Positions 23,381 through 38,100 of a DNA stretch of 64,000 nt are shown piece after piece. The stretch's first letter is position 1. Each line of letters begins with the position of its first letter. The notes beneath the pieces are model-generated. The model made no database searches. It saw only the letters and a program-made list of their open reading frames with translations, and was not told the DNA's origin. A program made the translations under genes and the position numbers. Origin of the DNA: Acanthaster planci. Taxonomy: Eukaryota; Echinodermata; Asteroidea; Valvatida; Acanthasteridae. Where the stretch lies: assembly GCF_001949145.1 (NCBI RefSeq), contig NW_019091379.1, positions 1,919,537 through 1,983,536 of the forward strand. The letters run 5' to 3'.

Positions 23381-26132
23381 ATGGCAGGCTGCTGCAATTG
23401 TCTTAATCCAGGGCCACAGCAGTCCTATATTGCTACAGTTCAAGGGCCTGACTTGGAGCAGGCTCACTCAAGGTCTGTATTCAGCTTCCCTTTTTTAATG
23501 GATTTATTGGTAATAATTTTTTTTGATGTGCTCTCAGGGTAGAGTATAAAAGATGTTTTGCACGGTTGCACATGTTCATAGTTTCACCATTTCATGCTGG
23601 AATGAAGTCATTGGTAGAATGATCCTAAAGGTAATCCTTGTACCTGGAAAATATGCCCACCATGGGGGAACTCACAGTAACAAACTAAACTAGATGACTA
23701 CTGTGGAAGGAAACGTTACGAGGAGCTGAATTGATGGAGACTCAGAAACGTCCAGATTTCTGAACAAGAAAAATGGAAAACAGAATGGAATTGAAATATC
23801 AAGATCTCTTAGCCTGAGACCTGAAACCAACGAAAAGAAATAAATTGATTAAAACCAATGACCAAAAGTGCATGCGTGCAAATTGGCCAATGTTAATGGC
23901 CCCTCCAAGAAATAACCTGTACATGTTACTCGTAATATTATGTGGTTCTGTTGGACTGGGGAGAAAAATTAAAACATTCTGAAAAGCTGTTCACAATTGT
24001 GCATTTATGTGTACCGGTAGATTGACCAGAATTAAAAGCCGTTACTGAGCCGTTGCACTAGTGGCATGCATGTACATGTACATTCATGCGCAAGTATTAA
24101 ATTCCTCTTTGACCAGAAGGGTGTTGCAACTTGCAGAAATGCACCCGTATGCCTGAGGTTCAAGAACATGCTCCAATCCTGATGTGAAACTGGGTATGCC
24201 ATGGTACTGGTATCGCTTCAAGATGAGTCTATAATCCATACGACATACGTTTTGCTACATGCACATGGATAAAATTCTGCAATCTTTTCTGCAGCCAAGT
24301 TCAAGGGACATGTGACACAAACCAAGAGCCAGTCACCGGTCAGGTCGGCAAGAAGAGCCATAGTGGATTGAAGGCTCAGCTAACCACACTGCTGGCTATG
24401 GGCCCCACAGCCCGTCAGAATAGGTACCTTACATGTAGTTAAGTCATGTTCATGCGCGTTGATAACTTTACACATTCAGAAGAGACTGACGAAACTATGG
24501 CCAAATGACTGATCTGTGAGGTTTTGGCTAATGTGACAACATATAATAAGCAAAGACAATTAAATGAACTGCGTGGAATGACCCATTGTGGATTTTTTTT
24601 CAAGTTAATTTGTGAAGCAAGCTTGTCAAAAATTTCCCATGCTTTACAAGAAGATGTGCATGTATACTTTAGTTCCTAGTGACTCGTTTCCTTGCTCTTA
24701 CTCTGCTGAAGTTACAAGTTTGTAAATGATTTTTTATGTCACATAATTTAACTTTAGATACGTGTACATGCATGCAAGTAGCTGGAATACTGTCATTGTG
24801 AATCACACGTATGTCAGCTTATGCCGTACATACACAGTCAGGCTTGATAGCTTGTGCATTGATGAATCATTTCCGTCATCTTCTTGGGTGAATTTTCTTG
24901 CCAAGTACTCTGAAGGACAGACACTGTGTGGGCAGGCATTTGGCACGATCCAAATGGATCTGCCACAACTTTATGTTTCTGTGTGATTATGTTTTACTGA
25001 TAGAAATGTTCTTGGGGTCCCTATTCATATGCCAAAAGTCTGCGAGTTTGACCATTTAGCAAAGTATATTATTCACAGCACTGTATACTCACTGTATTCC
25101 GATGGCTTGTGAAAAAATTCACGAGCTTGCTGGGGTGTGACTGGAACCCACGACCTCCTGCTCACTAGTGTCAAATCCTCACCACTCGACTGCCGAGCTT
25201 GCCATTGTCAGCTTGCTCATTCAAATTATCGTCCGTTGGCACCACACCAAATGCATAAGATACAAGTTTTGCATCATCTCGCTGGAACACAGTGTAATTT
25301 GTCCCCAACGTTCCTACTCTCCAAACTGAAATGGGTCAGTTGCCAACGTCTGCAAGCATAGGACGGTGAAGATTAGATTATGTTCATTGTGTTAATTAGC
25401 CCCTTCGGGATTGCTCCAGAGACTTGGAAAGTTGTTTCGCAAATATCCCAAGTAAATGCACACCCAAACTCTCTGCAACCTCCTAATTTGAACATGTGGA
25501 CTAGCGTGACTAATTCTCCTTTTGGTAGGGCTTCTAAATATTTATAGATACATACAGTAGTTATGCCAATGCTAAATCAACCTAAATTAATCCATGGAGG
25601 TAGCCAATTAAGCAGTCAGTCAGTTGGTTGAGCAATAAGAAACAAATCAGAAAAGTTAACAAATATGTACATAATTTATAGGCATCTTCTCTTCCAATTT
25701 TAATCAACCTCCTCAATCGCACAAGATTTTGAACAGTGTCTCAAGCATTACATGATTTCAAGCCCTTCCCTCGCCGTACCCCTTTGCCCGATTTTCCACA
25801 GGAACACAGTCAGTAAAAGGTGGATGGTGCAGTACAGTACAGTACCAGCACCTTGCTGCAAGGATCCTGGCCATTGCCATGTCGCCTACTTATAGTGTTA
25901 TTTGAGATAATGCATGCAAGTGTACATGTAAATGATTGTATGTAAGTTTGAGTTCATACGTATGTCTATCCAAGAGTCGTGTTTATTTTGCATACAATGT
26001 AGCATTGAGCTTAGTGGCATGGGCTTCACACGGCAGTCTTCTCGCTATGACTATGGCTTCACTAAAGACTATTTGAGTGGCAACATCAAGTTCTTGGAAT
26101 CAAAGAAAGCCCATAAATACACAAAGAGTAAG
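23381..26132 (+). CDS. TRPM gene 1, N-terminal exons 1-3
   Basis: Residues 1-117, opening MAGCCNCLNPGPQQS. The exons (23,381-23,472, 24,295-24,423 and 26,003-26,132) were found by open frame and phase rather than by similarity, because TRPM N termini are poorly conserved. Support comes from the second TRPM gene, whose first three exons end in the same phases (2, 2, 0). The cysteine-rich start is noted without a functional claim. Confidence 0.65.
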
Positions 26133-29100
26133 GTAGGACTACATTTTCTGTACACGTTTGCAGTACATAGTGCGTGTACATTGGGGTCATGGAGGATGTC
26201 TGCAGATCACTTCCTTCCCTGTGTTTGTGTGCTATTTCCCAATGGGCTTGATTGGCCAATGAGGTCACCATAAGACCTTTTCTGTTGGGGGGTAGGGGTG
26301 GGGATATTGATTTTGTGTCTCATTTGCTGGTTTGTCTTGTTTAATTTAAGTAGACTGTTGGAAGTCTCATGAGCCATATATGCCAGAGTGTCATTCATAT
26401 TCAGCTAAATTGTCGCTTTAGGAGATTACATACAGTGCTTGAAAAAGATCAATGCCCTTTGTGTTAACATTAATTTGTGGCCAGATTTATGACTTCTGGA
26501 CATTTAAGTTCATAAATGGAGTTATAAAGTTAACTGGCAAGTCTAATTATTATTACCAAGAACTGCTGATATCAATGCATCTGGAACATCCCTATATTTT
26601 AGCATATTCATGTGTCTCATTCAACTTTGCCATACTTGGAGAATGCTCATTTACATGTATGTGACCATTCAACATTACCAATTGCCCGTTGATGTATACG
26701 TTTCTCTTGCACAGTACCTGGCCATTCAGCCTGATGAAAACCCAGATGTGGTGGTAAGTGCCCTCTCTAAGAAGTGGGGTCTGGACTTCCCGAAGCTACT
26801 GATCAGCATTCTGGGAGGTGGTGAGGAGGTGACCAAGGGAAACTATGCCATGAAAAAGGCCTTCTGCAAGGGTCTTGTTGAGGCTGTGCTAAGCACTGGT
26901 ATGTTAAACCTGAGATTATGTAGTACCTCTAACCTGTACGCATAGGTGTAGTTTCCAGGGGATGAATTCAACGTTTTTAGGGAGGGTGCACTGGTGTCGC
27001 AGATGGGGAAGGCCTGATAGGAGCTGTGATAAAGTAGAAAACTGCCAAGGTCTTTTGAAGTCTTCTATTTCAACTATCATTTATATGTTCCATATTGTGT
27101 GGATATACGCATGTGTACTGTACATATACTTACAGCTGAGCGGCGAAGTTTAGACAGGATTACATGAAGATGTTTTAAGTTTGCTATATCTCAAGTTGAA
27201 TAAATGCTACAATTTGGAAAGTTCTATGTAGAGTTTATTCTTTCAGGTGTACATCTTAACTTGGATGAGATATTTTTAATTTCGGGTTTTGCCCTTACCT
27301 GAAGTACTGTGTATTCACAACACGGTGTTCTCAGTGATTTTTTCTAGAGCTTTTGAAAAAATTCACAAGCTTACTCGGGTAGGACTTGAACCCATGACCT
27401 CCTGCTTACTAGTACAGATGTCTTTACCTCTTGGCCACTGAGCTTTCCGGGGGTCGCCTGACTGGTCGGAGTCAGATGTAGCAGCAGGTGTCGCACACTA
27501 CTTCAGGACGTACTTTGCATCGTGCAAAACCCGTAATTAAAAATCAACACGTCCCTGACACAAAGTACACTTGAAGTTTGTAAGGTTCTTTTTCCAAAGC
27601 ATTTTTCTGCAATGAGATGAGACCTTTTAACCATTGAGCATCTTTGGTCCCCCCCCACAAAAAATTCAGTTGAACTCGGTTTTTTTTTTCTTCAGAAAAT
27701 TGTTTCTCTGTTGTCCCTTGGTGGGATAGTTAATTGCTTGCAGTCATATTGTCGTGTTGGTGTCAATAGATGTGTGGCTCTTTACCGGTGGTCTCAACTG
27801 CGGTATGATGAAGAGGATGGGGCAAGCGTTGACCAACTATGCCATCGGCCGAGCCATGGTCAAACACCGGGATGTCGTGGCAGTGGGCGTGGCATCTCTA
27901 GGCATCGTCAGTCAGAAGGAGAAGCTGCTAGGTTCAGAGGTAAACACCTGCTGTTTGCTTGGATCCAACTTTTCATGGTCTCCATTTGCAAACTACAGAG
28001 TTACTGTCGTTGTCTAGCAATGGCTACGTTTGTTGCTATGTCACACCATCTGCCAATTCACATGTACCTGTTTACAAGCATATGGCACCAAGTGCACACA
28101 AATTTTGTTTACCGGAAATCATTGAAATCTGTCGAGTTTTTGAAACCCGAGTTGTCAGTTACAGCTCCATCTTTATCACAATAATAGGGTACGTTTGCGC
28201 ATCCCGGTAGCTCATAATTGTGTACTATATCCCTTTGGGGCTTGACTCGAGCTGTATCTTCGCTGTTGTTTTGCAAAAACATGACTGGACAAAAGTCACC
28301 TCCCAGATGTGAATTTGAGAAAAAGTCGAGGAAGACGATCAGAGTCACAGTATGATTTCCCAAATTAACCCTTATCCCCCAAAGGTTGCTGGCCCTAACC
28401 TTCCCCACTCACACAAAGTTAAACACNTGGTCGGGGAAGGTTAGGGTTAATATCGATCATAGCATTGTAGCAGTCTGAATCACCTTACAGATGTGATAGC
28501 ATGATTTGAGCTGTTCAACATTCATCTGTTGAATTCATGAGGCAGATTTTGGAGAATATGCAGATTTGAGGATACAAGTTTGAACGTTGTTCGCATCAGG
28601 TAAATCAGTTTAAATTCTTGAACAGGTTCATACACAATCTATAGCACTGAAGTCACATGATTCTTGTGGTTTGGACTGCTCGTTCAGAGAATGCCAGTCA
28701 TGTACAACATGGATGGGGACAGCAACAACAGCGACAATGAAGGGGACGGAGATTATGACTGCCGTGATGACGCCAGTGCCCCCACCCACCACCTGGAGCC
28801 CAACCACACCCATTTCATCTTGGTAGGGAACACGGACTCCAAGCTGGGCGATGAGGTTGGCATAAGGAACGAGCTGGTGCACATGATCGCCAAGTGCAAG
28901 ATCAAAGGGAGTAATGGTAGGGAGCCAGTCTGCATTGGGTCAGAATGGGGCTAATTGAATTGTATCCACTTGGTGTATCTTTACAACTACATTATTATTG
29001 ATGTTGAATCTGTTCTCTCCAATCGGGTAAGATGCCTGTACTTGCCAGTAACTTTCCAAGCTAAATATACTTTAACACTTTCAAAATAGATTCATAAAGG

Positions 29101-32100
29101 GAATTTGTCCTTACTGGTTATACTTACCACTTTCCAAATGTATAATGCATCGGGAAAACTGCTTTAAACTGGCTGCTGACGTGAAATTTACAAATGCAAA
29201 AAAGATTCTGCTAGTATCCAAAACCACCTTGTAATGTTTAACCTGTGATCTTAACCAGGGGTGTTTTCCAATACTCAACTTCGTCTCCGTCTCAGGCTTC
29301 GTGTAGGAAACCAATCCCCGATTGTGGGCCTGAAGCGTTTAATGAAATTGAAGTGTTATAATGTTTGTCTCTTTTGCCTCTTACTTGATGTTTTGTGGCA
29401 CTATCAGACTTACTATTGCGCTTACAACCTCAAAGTCAGGAAGTAAAAACAGCTGAAGCCTGAGACGGAGCCCAAGTCGAGTATTGGAAAATGGCTTAGA
29501 TATCCCAGACCCAAAATAACCTACAGCCTGGTGTCAATCCTCGTGTTAGAAAAACTCACTCTGACATGTGTGAATAAATTATTAAAAATTTGAGACTGCC
29601 TTTGACTGGATGTTTACATCACCCAAATGTTCAAGTAGCATTTTGCCAGTCCGAATATTCGACTGAATGTCATGTTAATGATGTGTATCTTCACAGTACA
29701 ATCTTAAGTGGCAGATGTAAGGACATTTTTCTGTAGGCCATGCCATCACAGTACCAAGTACCAAGAGCTGAGTTCTGACTAGTCAAGATTTGTTCTATAA
29801 CAGGCAGTTGAAAATACATGTAGGGTGTTAGGGGCTGGGTTTACACTTTATAAAGAGGTAGTTTTGGAAACTGCGCATCTATTTTCAACAAATTTGATTT
29901 TCAAATAAGTATGTTTTCTTACATATAGGGAATCACTGTGAGAGGTGTTATGAAAGAAATATTTAGTGCTTTACCATGGTTGTAAAACTAGCCTCTGAAG
30001 TGATCCACAAAGCATTTGCGTCAGGAGGCTTCCTTATTACATCAGTCAGAGTATTCAGTTTTAACTCCAGTCTCAAAACACACTGAAGTTTCTGTACATG
30101 TACCGGTAAGTGGTGGGCATCACATGTTAATGAATGTCAGCTTCCAGCACTCAGATGTGCAGAATTTGAATTAAAAAATTTTTGTTGACTTAAATCTGTG
30201 AAATGCAGACACCTTCTGCCAAACTTCTTATTAATCATAAAGAATATCTACTTTGTTCCCCATTTTAACGAAAGCGACTGTGCCGGCTTTGCATGTGGTC
30301 TTTGGCGGTGACCATTCCACTATCCAGACAGTTAATGATGCCGTCACCAAGCACCAGATCCCAGTCTTGGTCATTCCAGACTCAGGAGGAGCAGCGGATG
30401 TGCTGACATTTGCCATAAACAGTAGGCCTCAGACAGGGTGCGTGGAGAAATTTTGTCCGGAAATTGAAGTTAAGCCAGTAGTTATTATCTTCATGTAATG
30501 GTGTACCTAGTCCTAATGAGTTATTAGGGAGATGCGCATGCGGCTCAAACAAATTGGGTGGTAGCTGCATCATTTTGTGTGGTTATTTCGAGCACCTGCG
30601 TGTGTACTCATGCGCTTGTACAGGGTGCCTTGTGGGGTACCGGAACAATGGGAGGTACCCCACAAGGCCAGTTTGGATCCTTGTAGGGTACTAAAGTGGT
30701 ACCCCATAAGAATTTCAAGAAATACATATTTTAGATTTACTCAAAAAGGAGGAATTTTCAAGTGCCATTCGTCTTGTCGCAAATTGAAGTGTTTTATACA
30801 AGGGACATACGGTTGAAATTTCAACCCAGGAAACTGACTTTGGTTGAAATGGCAGTGATTTGAAATTTTTTCCGTGTTGTGCGGGAGTTTTGTACACGAG
30901 AACAAAGGAAATACCCCACAAGTATACATATGTAAGGGTGTGTGAACCAGTTGATGTAAAATAGATATTATTTTCAGCATGTGGGATAAAATAATGCAAA
31001 ATTGATCTAACCATCAAGTTTTTCCAAGCAGCATAGCTCCTGTGTACGTACCATTTCTAATGGCCCTTAATGCCAACATGCAATTGTTTTAAAGGTCAAG
31101 TTAAAATATTTAGGTACAGTGCAGTTTCATGTGGTTTTTGAAAGCAATCCATCGTAATCAAAGTCTTGTGTCTTTTGTTGATGATAGGGCTGATTAGTTG
31201 ATAAAGTTTCTTCTCGTTTACACATCTTGCAGAGAAGATAACATAGCCTTTGATGTCAAAATTACCCACGAGATAAAGATGAAGCTCAGCCTGGATCCTA
31301 AATGTTTCGTGAGGACCAAGGACCTAATCAAAGAGATTATCAAGAGACGTCATCTCATCAATGTCTGTGATCAAGACTTCAGAATTGACGAAGCCATATT
31401 GCGAGCGCTAATGAATGGTAGGTTTTTGACAGTGCATTCACCATTTGATTGAATAATTACATGTTAATAAGGCTAATAAATGTCACACTTTTAGACCTCA
31501 AATTTAAAATGTGACCATTTTGAAAGAGTGATTAAGGCTGTTCAAGCTCGATAATTGGAACAATGTTTGATTATGATTCTGTTGAACTGTTAGCGAAATG
31601 AGAAATCACTTGAGATTGCATTGTCTGGAAGGAAGCTTATCGTGCGTTCAAATTAGAACAAAATGAAGTGATTATAACTCTGTGCACACGTACAATCTTC
31701 CCGCCGGACCCCACCATCTCCTAAATTTTTTTGCAGGTGCTTTCCACCCCGGCTTTGTTTCGTATCACCGCTTTTTGCCGTGGTTTATATGCTTTAAATG
31801 CTTAGTATGCTTCCTGCCAGACAGCGCAATCTACTATGATCTGAATAGGGGTAACAGTTGGTTTCCTAGCATTAACTGATGGTTTCTCTCACTCCCGTAC
31901 TTTTACTCGAAGCCAACCGCGGATGCAAAGCACAGGACGACCTCCACCTGGCTGTGATCTGGAACAGGATAGATCTGGCCAAGAAGGAACTTCTCGCACA
32001 CCGGAAATGGAAGGTACAGATTATTAGATTGGCTTAGTTCTCATGGCCGTTCATGTGAAATGATTGAAGTGGCCTCTAAACCTGAGATAGAGCCTCTACA

Positions 32101-35100
32101 GCTTGTGGAGAACATTTCTCTAAAATGAGCTGACAGATCGAGGGAAATCGGTCATGGCACTGGGCATTGATTAGTTTGGTTTTTCCTAATACAAAGAAAA
32201 CTGGGGGATAGGACAGGGAATGAAAACTCATTGCACTCTGACTGGTACACCCCGATCCTAAGTGGGAAGAGTGTACAGATGTTTCACTTTTAATACATGC
32301 ACACTCACTGACTCAAAACCATGAAATTTTTTGCCCTGTGTCCTTTGTCCCTCTAAACGTTATATTAACGTCGGACGTAGGATATTTTCTGACTTGGGTT
32401 CACGTACCAGGTAGCCTGTTGCTGTCACCTTCATTTTCCTTCAAAGCAGTTTCCCTCTTGTCATGACTTGCATGCCATACCAGCACAGTGAATTGAGAGA
32501 TTCCTTCTACTATGCCCTGGTCAACAACCAGCCCAAGTTTGTCAAGCTCTTCATTGCCGAGGGCAACATGGACGTGAAGAAGTTCCTGACGGCACAGATG
32601 CTGGTTGACCTGTACAATGAGGTGAGATCCCGGACGACAAGGGCCGTGCAGGGACCAACACAAAATCGCTCTCACAAAAACATTTGCTCAAATTTGTCCC
32701 ACTAGATTTTGTGTGGTCAGAGTCTGACTTGCCTTTGATCTTGGGGAGCAAGCCGGAAACGGTGGCTTCACGGTTTGAATAGCCAGGCCACCCTCGGGCA
32801 AAGGAGGGGCGTTTTGGGCCCTTTTGATTTCGTGCTTTGAACAAAAGTCTCTCCACTGCCAGCTAGCCTCTGCTCTGTCCTGGGCCATGGTCCCCATCAA
32901 CTTGATTGGCAAATCAAGTCACCTTGAGGCACTTTCCTTCCCAACTGTTCCCATGCAAGTTGGGTGTATTAGTTGCCTACACACTAGATGAAACTGAACA
33001 ACTGCCACAGGCTCAGCTGATGAAACAGGTGGAACTTAAACCTGGCCAGGCCGTCCAGGGGCCAGACTTTATTGGTGGATAGCACCTCCATTTTGAGATG
33101 GTTGTCGTTGCAGTTGACTCCCTTTAATTAATAACAGTCGTTTAGTTTTCATTACATATACCATCATGCACAGCAGGTGACTAAGGTCCTCGTTTGAAGC
33201 AACGCTTTATATGTATATGTAGTTATGACAATATCTCTAAGTAGTTTGGTGCTGAATTTGATTGGAGCATATGTATTTGTTTGAAAGAACAGTGCTGAAT
33301 CTTTCACCTGTTGTAGAATTGAAGATTGTGAAGGTTAATGAACTCCCATTTGTGCACTGAAGCTTTGCAAGTCACTAATTTGTGTAGTAATGTAAGTCCT
33401 GATTTTCTCGATGTGTGGACTCGCCTTTCAGACAAGCCAGGAATCGTATGTTCTTCACAGTCTTCTTGAAAAGCAGAGAGCAAAAAGGGTAAGTTAATGT
33501 ATGCGCTTCTGTAGAAGTTTTTCATGTTACGTAACAAGACACACCTTGTCCCAGACAAATATTGAGATGACCCCTTAATAGATTTGCACATCTTTACATT
33601 CCCCAAATCAAGTGTTGTAAATGGCTGTACAAACACAGATAACCATGCACAGTGTGCAAACTATTTATCAACTGTAATGTGAATCTTTGTATGGATGAGA
33701 GATACTTTTTGCCAACTGCGCAAGAGGTTTCCATGGGCTTGGCACACTTCTGAACGCAGACATGAACAAGCAGGCATGACACAGTAAAAATGAGCGTAAT
33801 TTTTTTAATCTGGAGGTGTAAAACCACATGGGACCACGAGAAAGCGTTGTATGCATGGGAGTAAGCCCCCTTCAGGCAATGATGCACACTCCGTCCCTGT
33901 CACTTGGTCCATATTAATCTTCATCGTGATTTCTGTGCATCCATTGGCCGTAAAGTTCTGTCAGCAGCCAATTAAGACAGATGCTGTTGTGCAGCTCACA
34001 GGGTAAGAGAAAACCAGAAATGTTGATATGCATACTTGTATGCATTTATGTCTTACACATTGAATCTATTTTGTGGTAAACTGTCGTCCAGCATTTCAGG
34101 GGCAGTGTACAGTTCTCCTTGGAGGACGTCGGTCACGTACTGAAGGAGCTGGTCTTTGACACCTATGAGTCTGACTATAGCTCAAGCCATTTCCGCTGTA
34201 GTGGTGAGCAGACGATACCAGAGATTCATTGAATCCTATCACATCTCTCACAGTATTTTGTGGTCTTCCATGATGATGTCAGGCCATGTCCCAATTGGGT
34301 ATTTTGGACTTTGGCCTTGTTTGTCGCCGTAAGCAAGCGTTGCACAGTGAATGAGCCATACAGCCGTTTGTTGACAACAATGCTTGCCTGACAGGTATCT
34401 GAAGGAAACATATGCTGACAGTGTAAACGATTATGTGTGTATCATGTGAGCTTGTCACTGGTACAGCCCACTTTTTTTGATGACACATCAAGACTTAAAT
34501 TAATTCACGCATGCACACAAGTCTAGTGCCCCGACCAACAAAAACCTAGTTTCAGCATGCCCTGACTTTGGAGCAGTTTGGAGCTCCCCCCCCCCACATA
34601 TTTGTGACATTAATAGCTGATAGTCAGGTACGGTTTGTTGGCAGACGCGGTTTTCTTCAAGCAACCCCTGCAGGAGCTCTTTCTGTGGGCCGTCCTGCTG
34701 CACCGGTTCAGGATGGCCAAGCTCTTTTGGAAGCTGGGCAAGCCGTCAATAGGGGGCGCCCTTTTGGCCAGTAAAATCCTGAGAGCTTTGTCCGAATTAC
34801 AAAAGCAGGACCCACAGGAGTCGGCCGAGATGCACAAACATGCCAAGTAGGTTTTGTTGTTTGTTTTTTTTTCAAAATTTCGGTAATTGGCAATAATTTT
34901 CAAAGTATGGAATGTCGTGCAGCCAGACCATTAAGACTAAATGGTCGTTTTGTTCAAAACACATAAAGGGTCGGAAGACACAGTGAAGAATCAAATATGC
35001 CCATATATTTGCAAGGGTGACACCCACATATATGTCGCTACCAATATTGGCAGGTTGTCATTATTTGAAGATTTTATACCAAATATTAGTGTCTGGAAAT

Positions 35101-38100
35101 GCATTTTTTGGTGCTGTACACGGAGGGCTTACAGCGTGCAGCTAACTCGTTAAAGATAAATCAACCTACACAGTTGCAGTCAATCTGTGAACTTGGTAGC
35201 CCAATGAGCAAGCCAGTTTGATTCCAGTTTGTATTAATGAGGATTATAAAAGGGACTGGATTGGGGCTATCAAAATACCCATTTAAAGGGACGGACTGAC
35301 ACTAACATTTGAGCCTCCAATCCGCAGGGATTTTCAGACAATGGCCATCGATTTCCTCAACCTGTGCTACACGGGCGACAGGAGGCGGACGTCCCTGCTG
35401 CTGGTCCGTAACTTGCCAGACTGGGGCAACTCCACGTGTCTGGACCTGGCTGCAGCAGCCCGCAACAAACAGTTTATTGCCCACGCCGCCGTACAGAACC
35501 TGCTCAACGAGTTGTGGATGGGCAGACTGTCTCTACGTACGGGACTATTCAAGGTGAATTCCTGTGAAGTTAACCCCTTCGCTACGGACGACTGCTACGA
35601 CAGCACCTTTGTGTGAGGATTAGTGCATACCTCACATACAGTCTATTCACCATGCAGCTGCTGGTTCAATGGGGCCTGCTGCTGGACAAAGCCCTCCATT
35701 CAGGGCATACCACTGCCCAGCAGTCGTGGTCAAAAGAATCCTGCCGTTTAGGGGTCAAAGGAGCTGAATCAAATTCAGGTTGAGGCATTTTACATTTTTG
35801 TTAAAAGTGGTATAGTTACAAGAAGGGAATGGGGGCCAGGGACCGTTCTCGGGTCTCACCAGAAGAATGATACTTTTTACTTGCAATGTGCAAGGGGTAC
35901 GCCTTCTTTAACTTTGTGACTTTGGAAAGGTACTTGCCTTGCATGTGTCATGCCTCATTGGACCTTAATTTTTGTGTGTCTGCATCTTAGATGATTAGAT
36001 GCACATGTGATATGACACTACACACCCATCAAACATTTTCTCTGCTATCTTACTCATGCAGTTTTCCATTGTTTCAAGCGTTCGTCTGATACCTCGCAGG
36101 CATGTTGACACCACTTTTTGTGAAAGCTCAAACATGCTGCATTGATGACTTTGTCATTCAGACTCAAGTTAACATGACTCTGTTGGGCCCGAAAGACTTG
36201 ACTCGGTTTCAAGTCACCGCTAGAAAGGACTTACATCCGTACTGTTCTCGAGAGCTTTCTATTTCCGAAGACAGATGGGCCAAAGATGTTAATTCTTCCA
36301 ACTGAGATGTAGGCAGTGCATAAGCTGGCGTGTAGAGAGTGTAGTCATTATAGTATAAATACCCAGAACAAGATCCTTTGTCAAATACAGCTGAAACTAC
36401 ATCCGTAGGTTTCCCTGTGGATGTTGTTTGCATCATCGCCTTGAAATGAACATGCTTCATATGAAGTTAGGAGAAGTTATACTAAGCTTGTTCATGTCCA
36501 GATTGATGTCGCAATTCCAAAGTTGTCGTGCTTTGACTTTCAGATCTGGACGTCCATCTTTTTCCCGTTCCTCATTTGCTGTGTGGTCACATTTATGTCG
36601 AAGGAAGACCCAAGAGTACCAGCTCGAAGAGTAAGCCGTGAATTTAATGATGGACAGTATGCTTGCTGTCTTTGACCGTGTTTTTTCAGATCATTGATGT
36701 CATTTCCTTAAATGAACTATTCATTGATTGTGCATGTTAATTAAACCAAATCCCACAACCTTTTGGTACCAAATGCTTCATTATCAAACATTTATTTCAT
36801 CCTTGGCCTGTTAAGGAGCTTTTGGAAATTTAAAAGTGACTGGTGTATTTTTAACACAGTCTACATGAATCATTGTGTATTTCTCTTGATTACCACTGAC
36901 TTTGCAGAAATTACCTCAACAGATTTCGAAAGACAGCTCAGGCAACAGGGAGACGCATGACGATCTGACAAGATCCAAATCTGGTTGCCAGACAACGAGC
37001 TACCAGACGTGAGTTTCAGATGGACTACTTGAAGCGTTTTAAGCATGATGGTTGTGAACAGTCCTTTCAGGATATATGGGTCGTGGTCCAGGGTTCCTGT
37101 GGCCTGGAAAAATCCTAAAAGAGCCATGGAAATTCGTTTTCATTTTGCATGCCTGGAAAAGCAATGGAATTTTGTTAAAATGACTAAAGTCTTGCAACTT
37201 TAAAAGTCTGAATTCCCAAGAAATTGTGTTATTGGGTCATGGATTTCCATGATTTGGTCATGGAAAAGTCATGGAATTTAATTGTCCTGTAGGTGCAGGA
37301 AGCCTGATCATGTGATGGACATGAAGTGTATTTTCCTCTTAGCTGGTTCGTCAGACAGCTTTGCTAAACTTTCCCATGCTTGTTCTTCTATGAAAAAACA
37401 ACAGGCTCTCCAAATGTGTGTATACCCATAGACGAAGGACACAGAAGGAGTTGCAACTCAGGCACTTCAAAGTGTTCAGTGATCGTCACCGCCGAGTCAG
37501 ATGAATAAACAGAAAACATTTCAAAAATGCCCAATTACTGCCTGCATCTTAACTAGACAAGCTGGGCCAGTAATATCCTGGCAATGTCTGTAGTGTTTTG
37601 CTTGCAATTAAATACAAATTATTGCTGTGACCGGGAAACAAAGAGAGAAAAAATCCCTGATATTAGACCTACTTTTGCCATAGTGCATAACATTTTTAAA
37701 TTTTGATACACTGTTCCATTCTCCGTGCAAAGTTTGTAGTTTTATTCTCTTCCCTCCAATAAATCAGTTTTCAAAGAATTGTTATGAATTTGGCTAAGAC
37801 CGGCCAACAAAATGTTGACTTACATGTACTACTGGAAAGCTTAATTCATTAGGAACAAAATGCACTATTTCGTCACAGGGAGTGATTGTGCAATCTCATA
37901 AAATACACTTTTGTACAAATGCTGTAATAGAAATGATTGAAAAAAACCTTGTAAACAACGGGGTTATTTATTCCCAACATAACTCCAGAAGAAAGAGCCC
38001 ATCAAGGGCAATGACTGCACATACAGATTTAGGGCACACAGCGTAATGCAAGCAACTGCAAAAGCATTATATTGATGTTGTCATGACATCATACCAAGCA

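Noticed and set aside
28441-28451. Interstitial telomere-like TTAGGGTTAA
   Set aside because: Only about one and a half units; explained by the ends of a small inverted-repeat element.
34847-34850. Apparent TAG stop after HKHAK in TRPM gene 1
   Set aside because: The exon ends two bases into the Lys codon at 34,846, with GTAGGT as donor. The next exon at 35,328 supplies G to give Lys and then DFQTMAIDFLN, so the stop is intronic.
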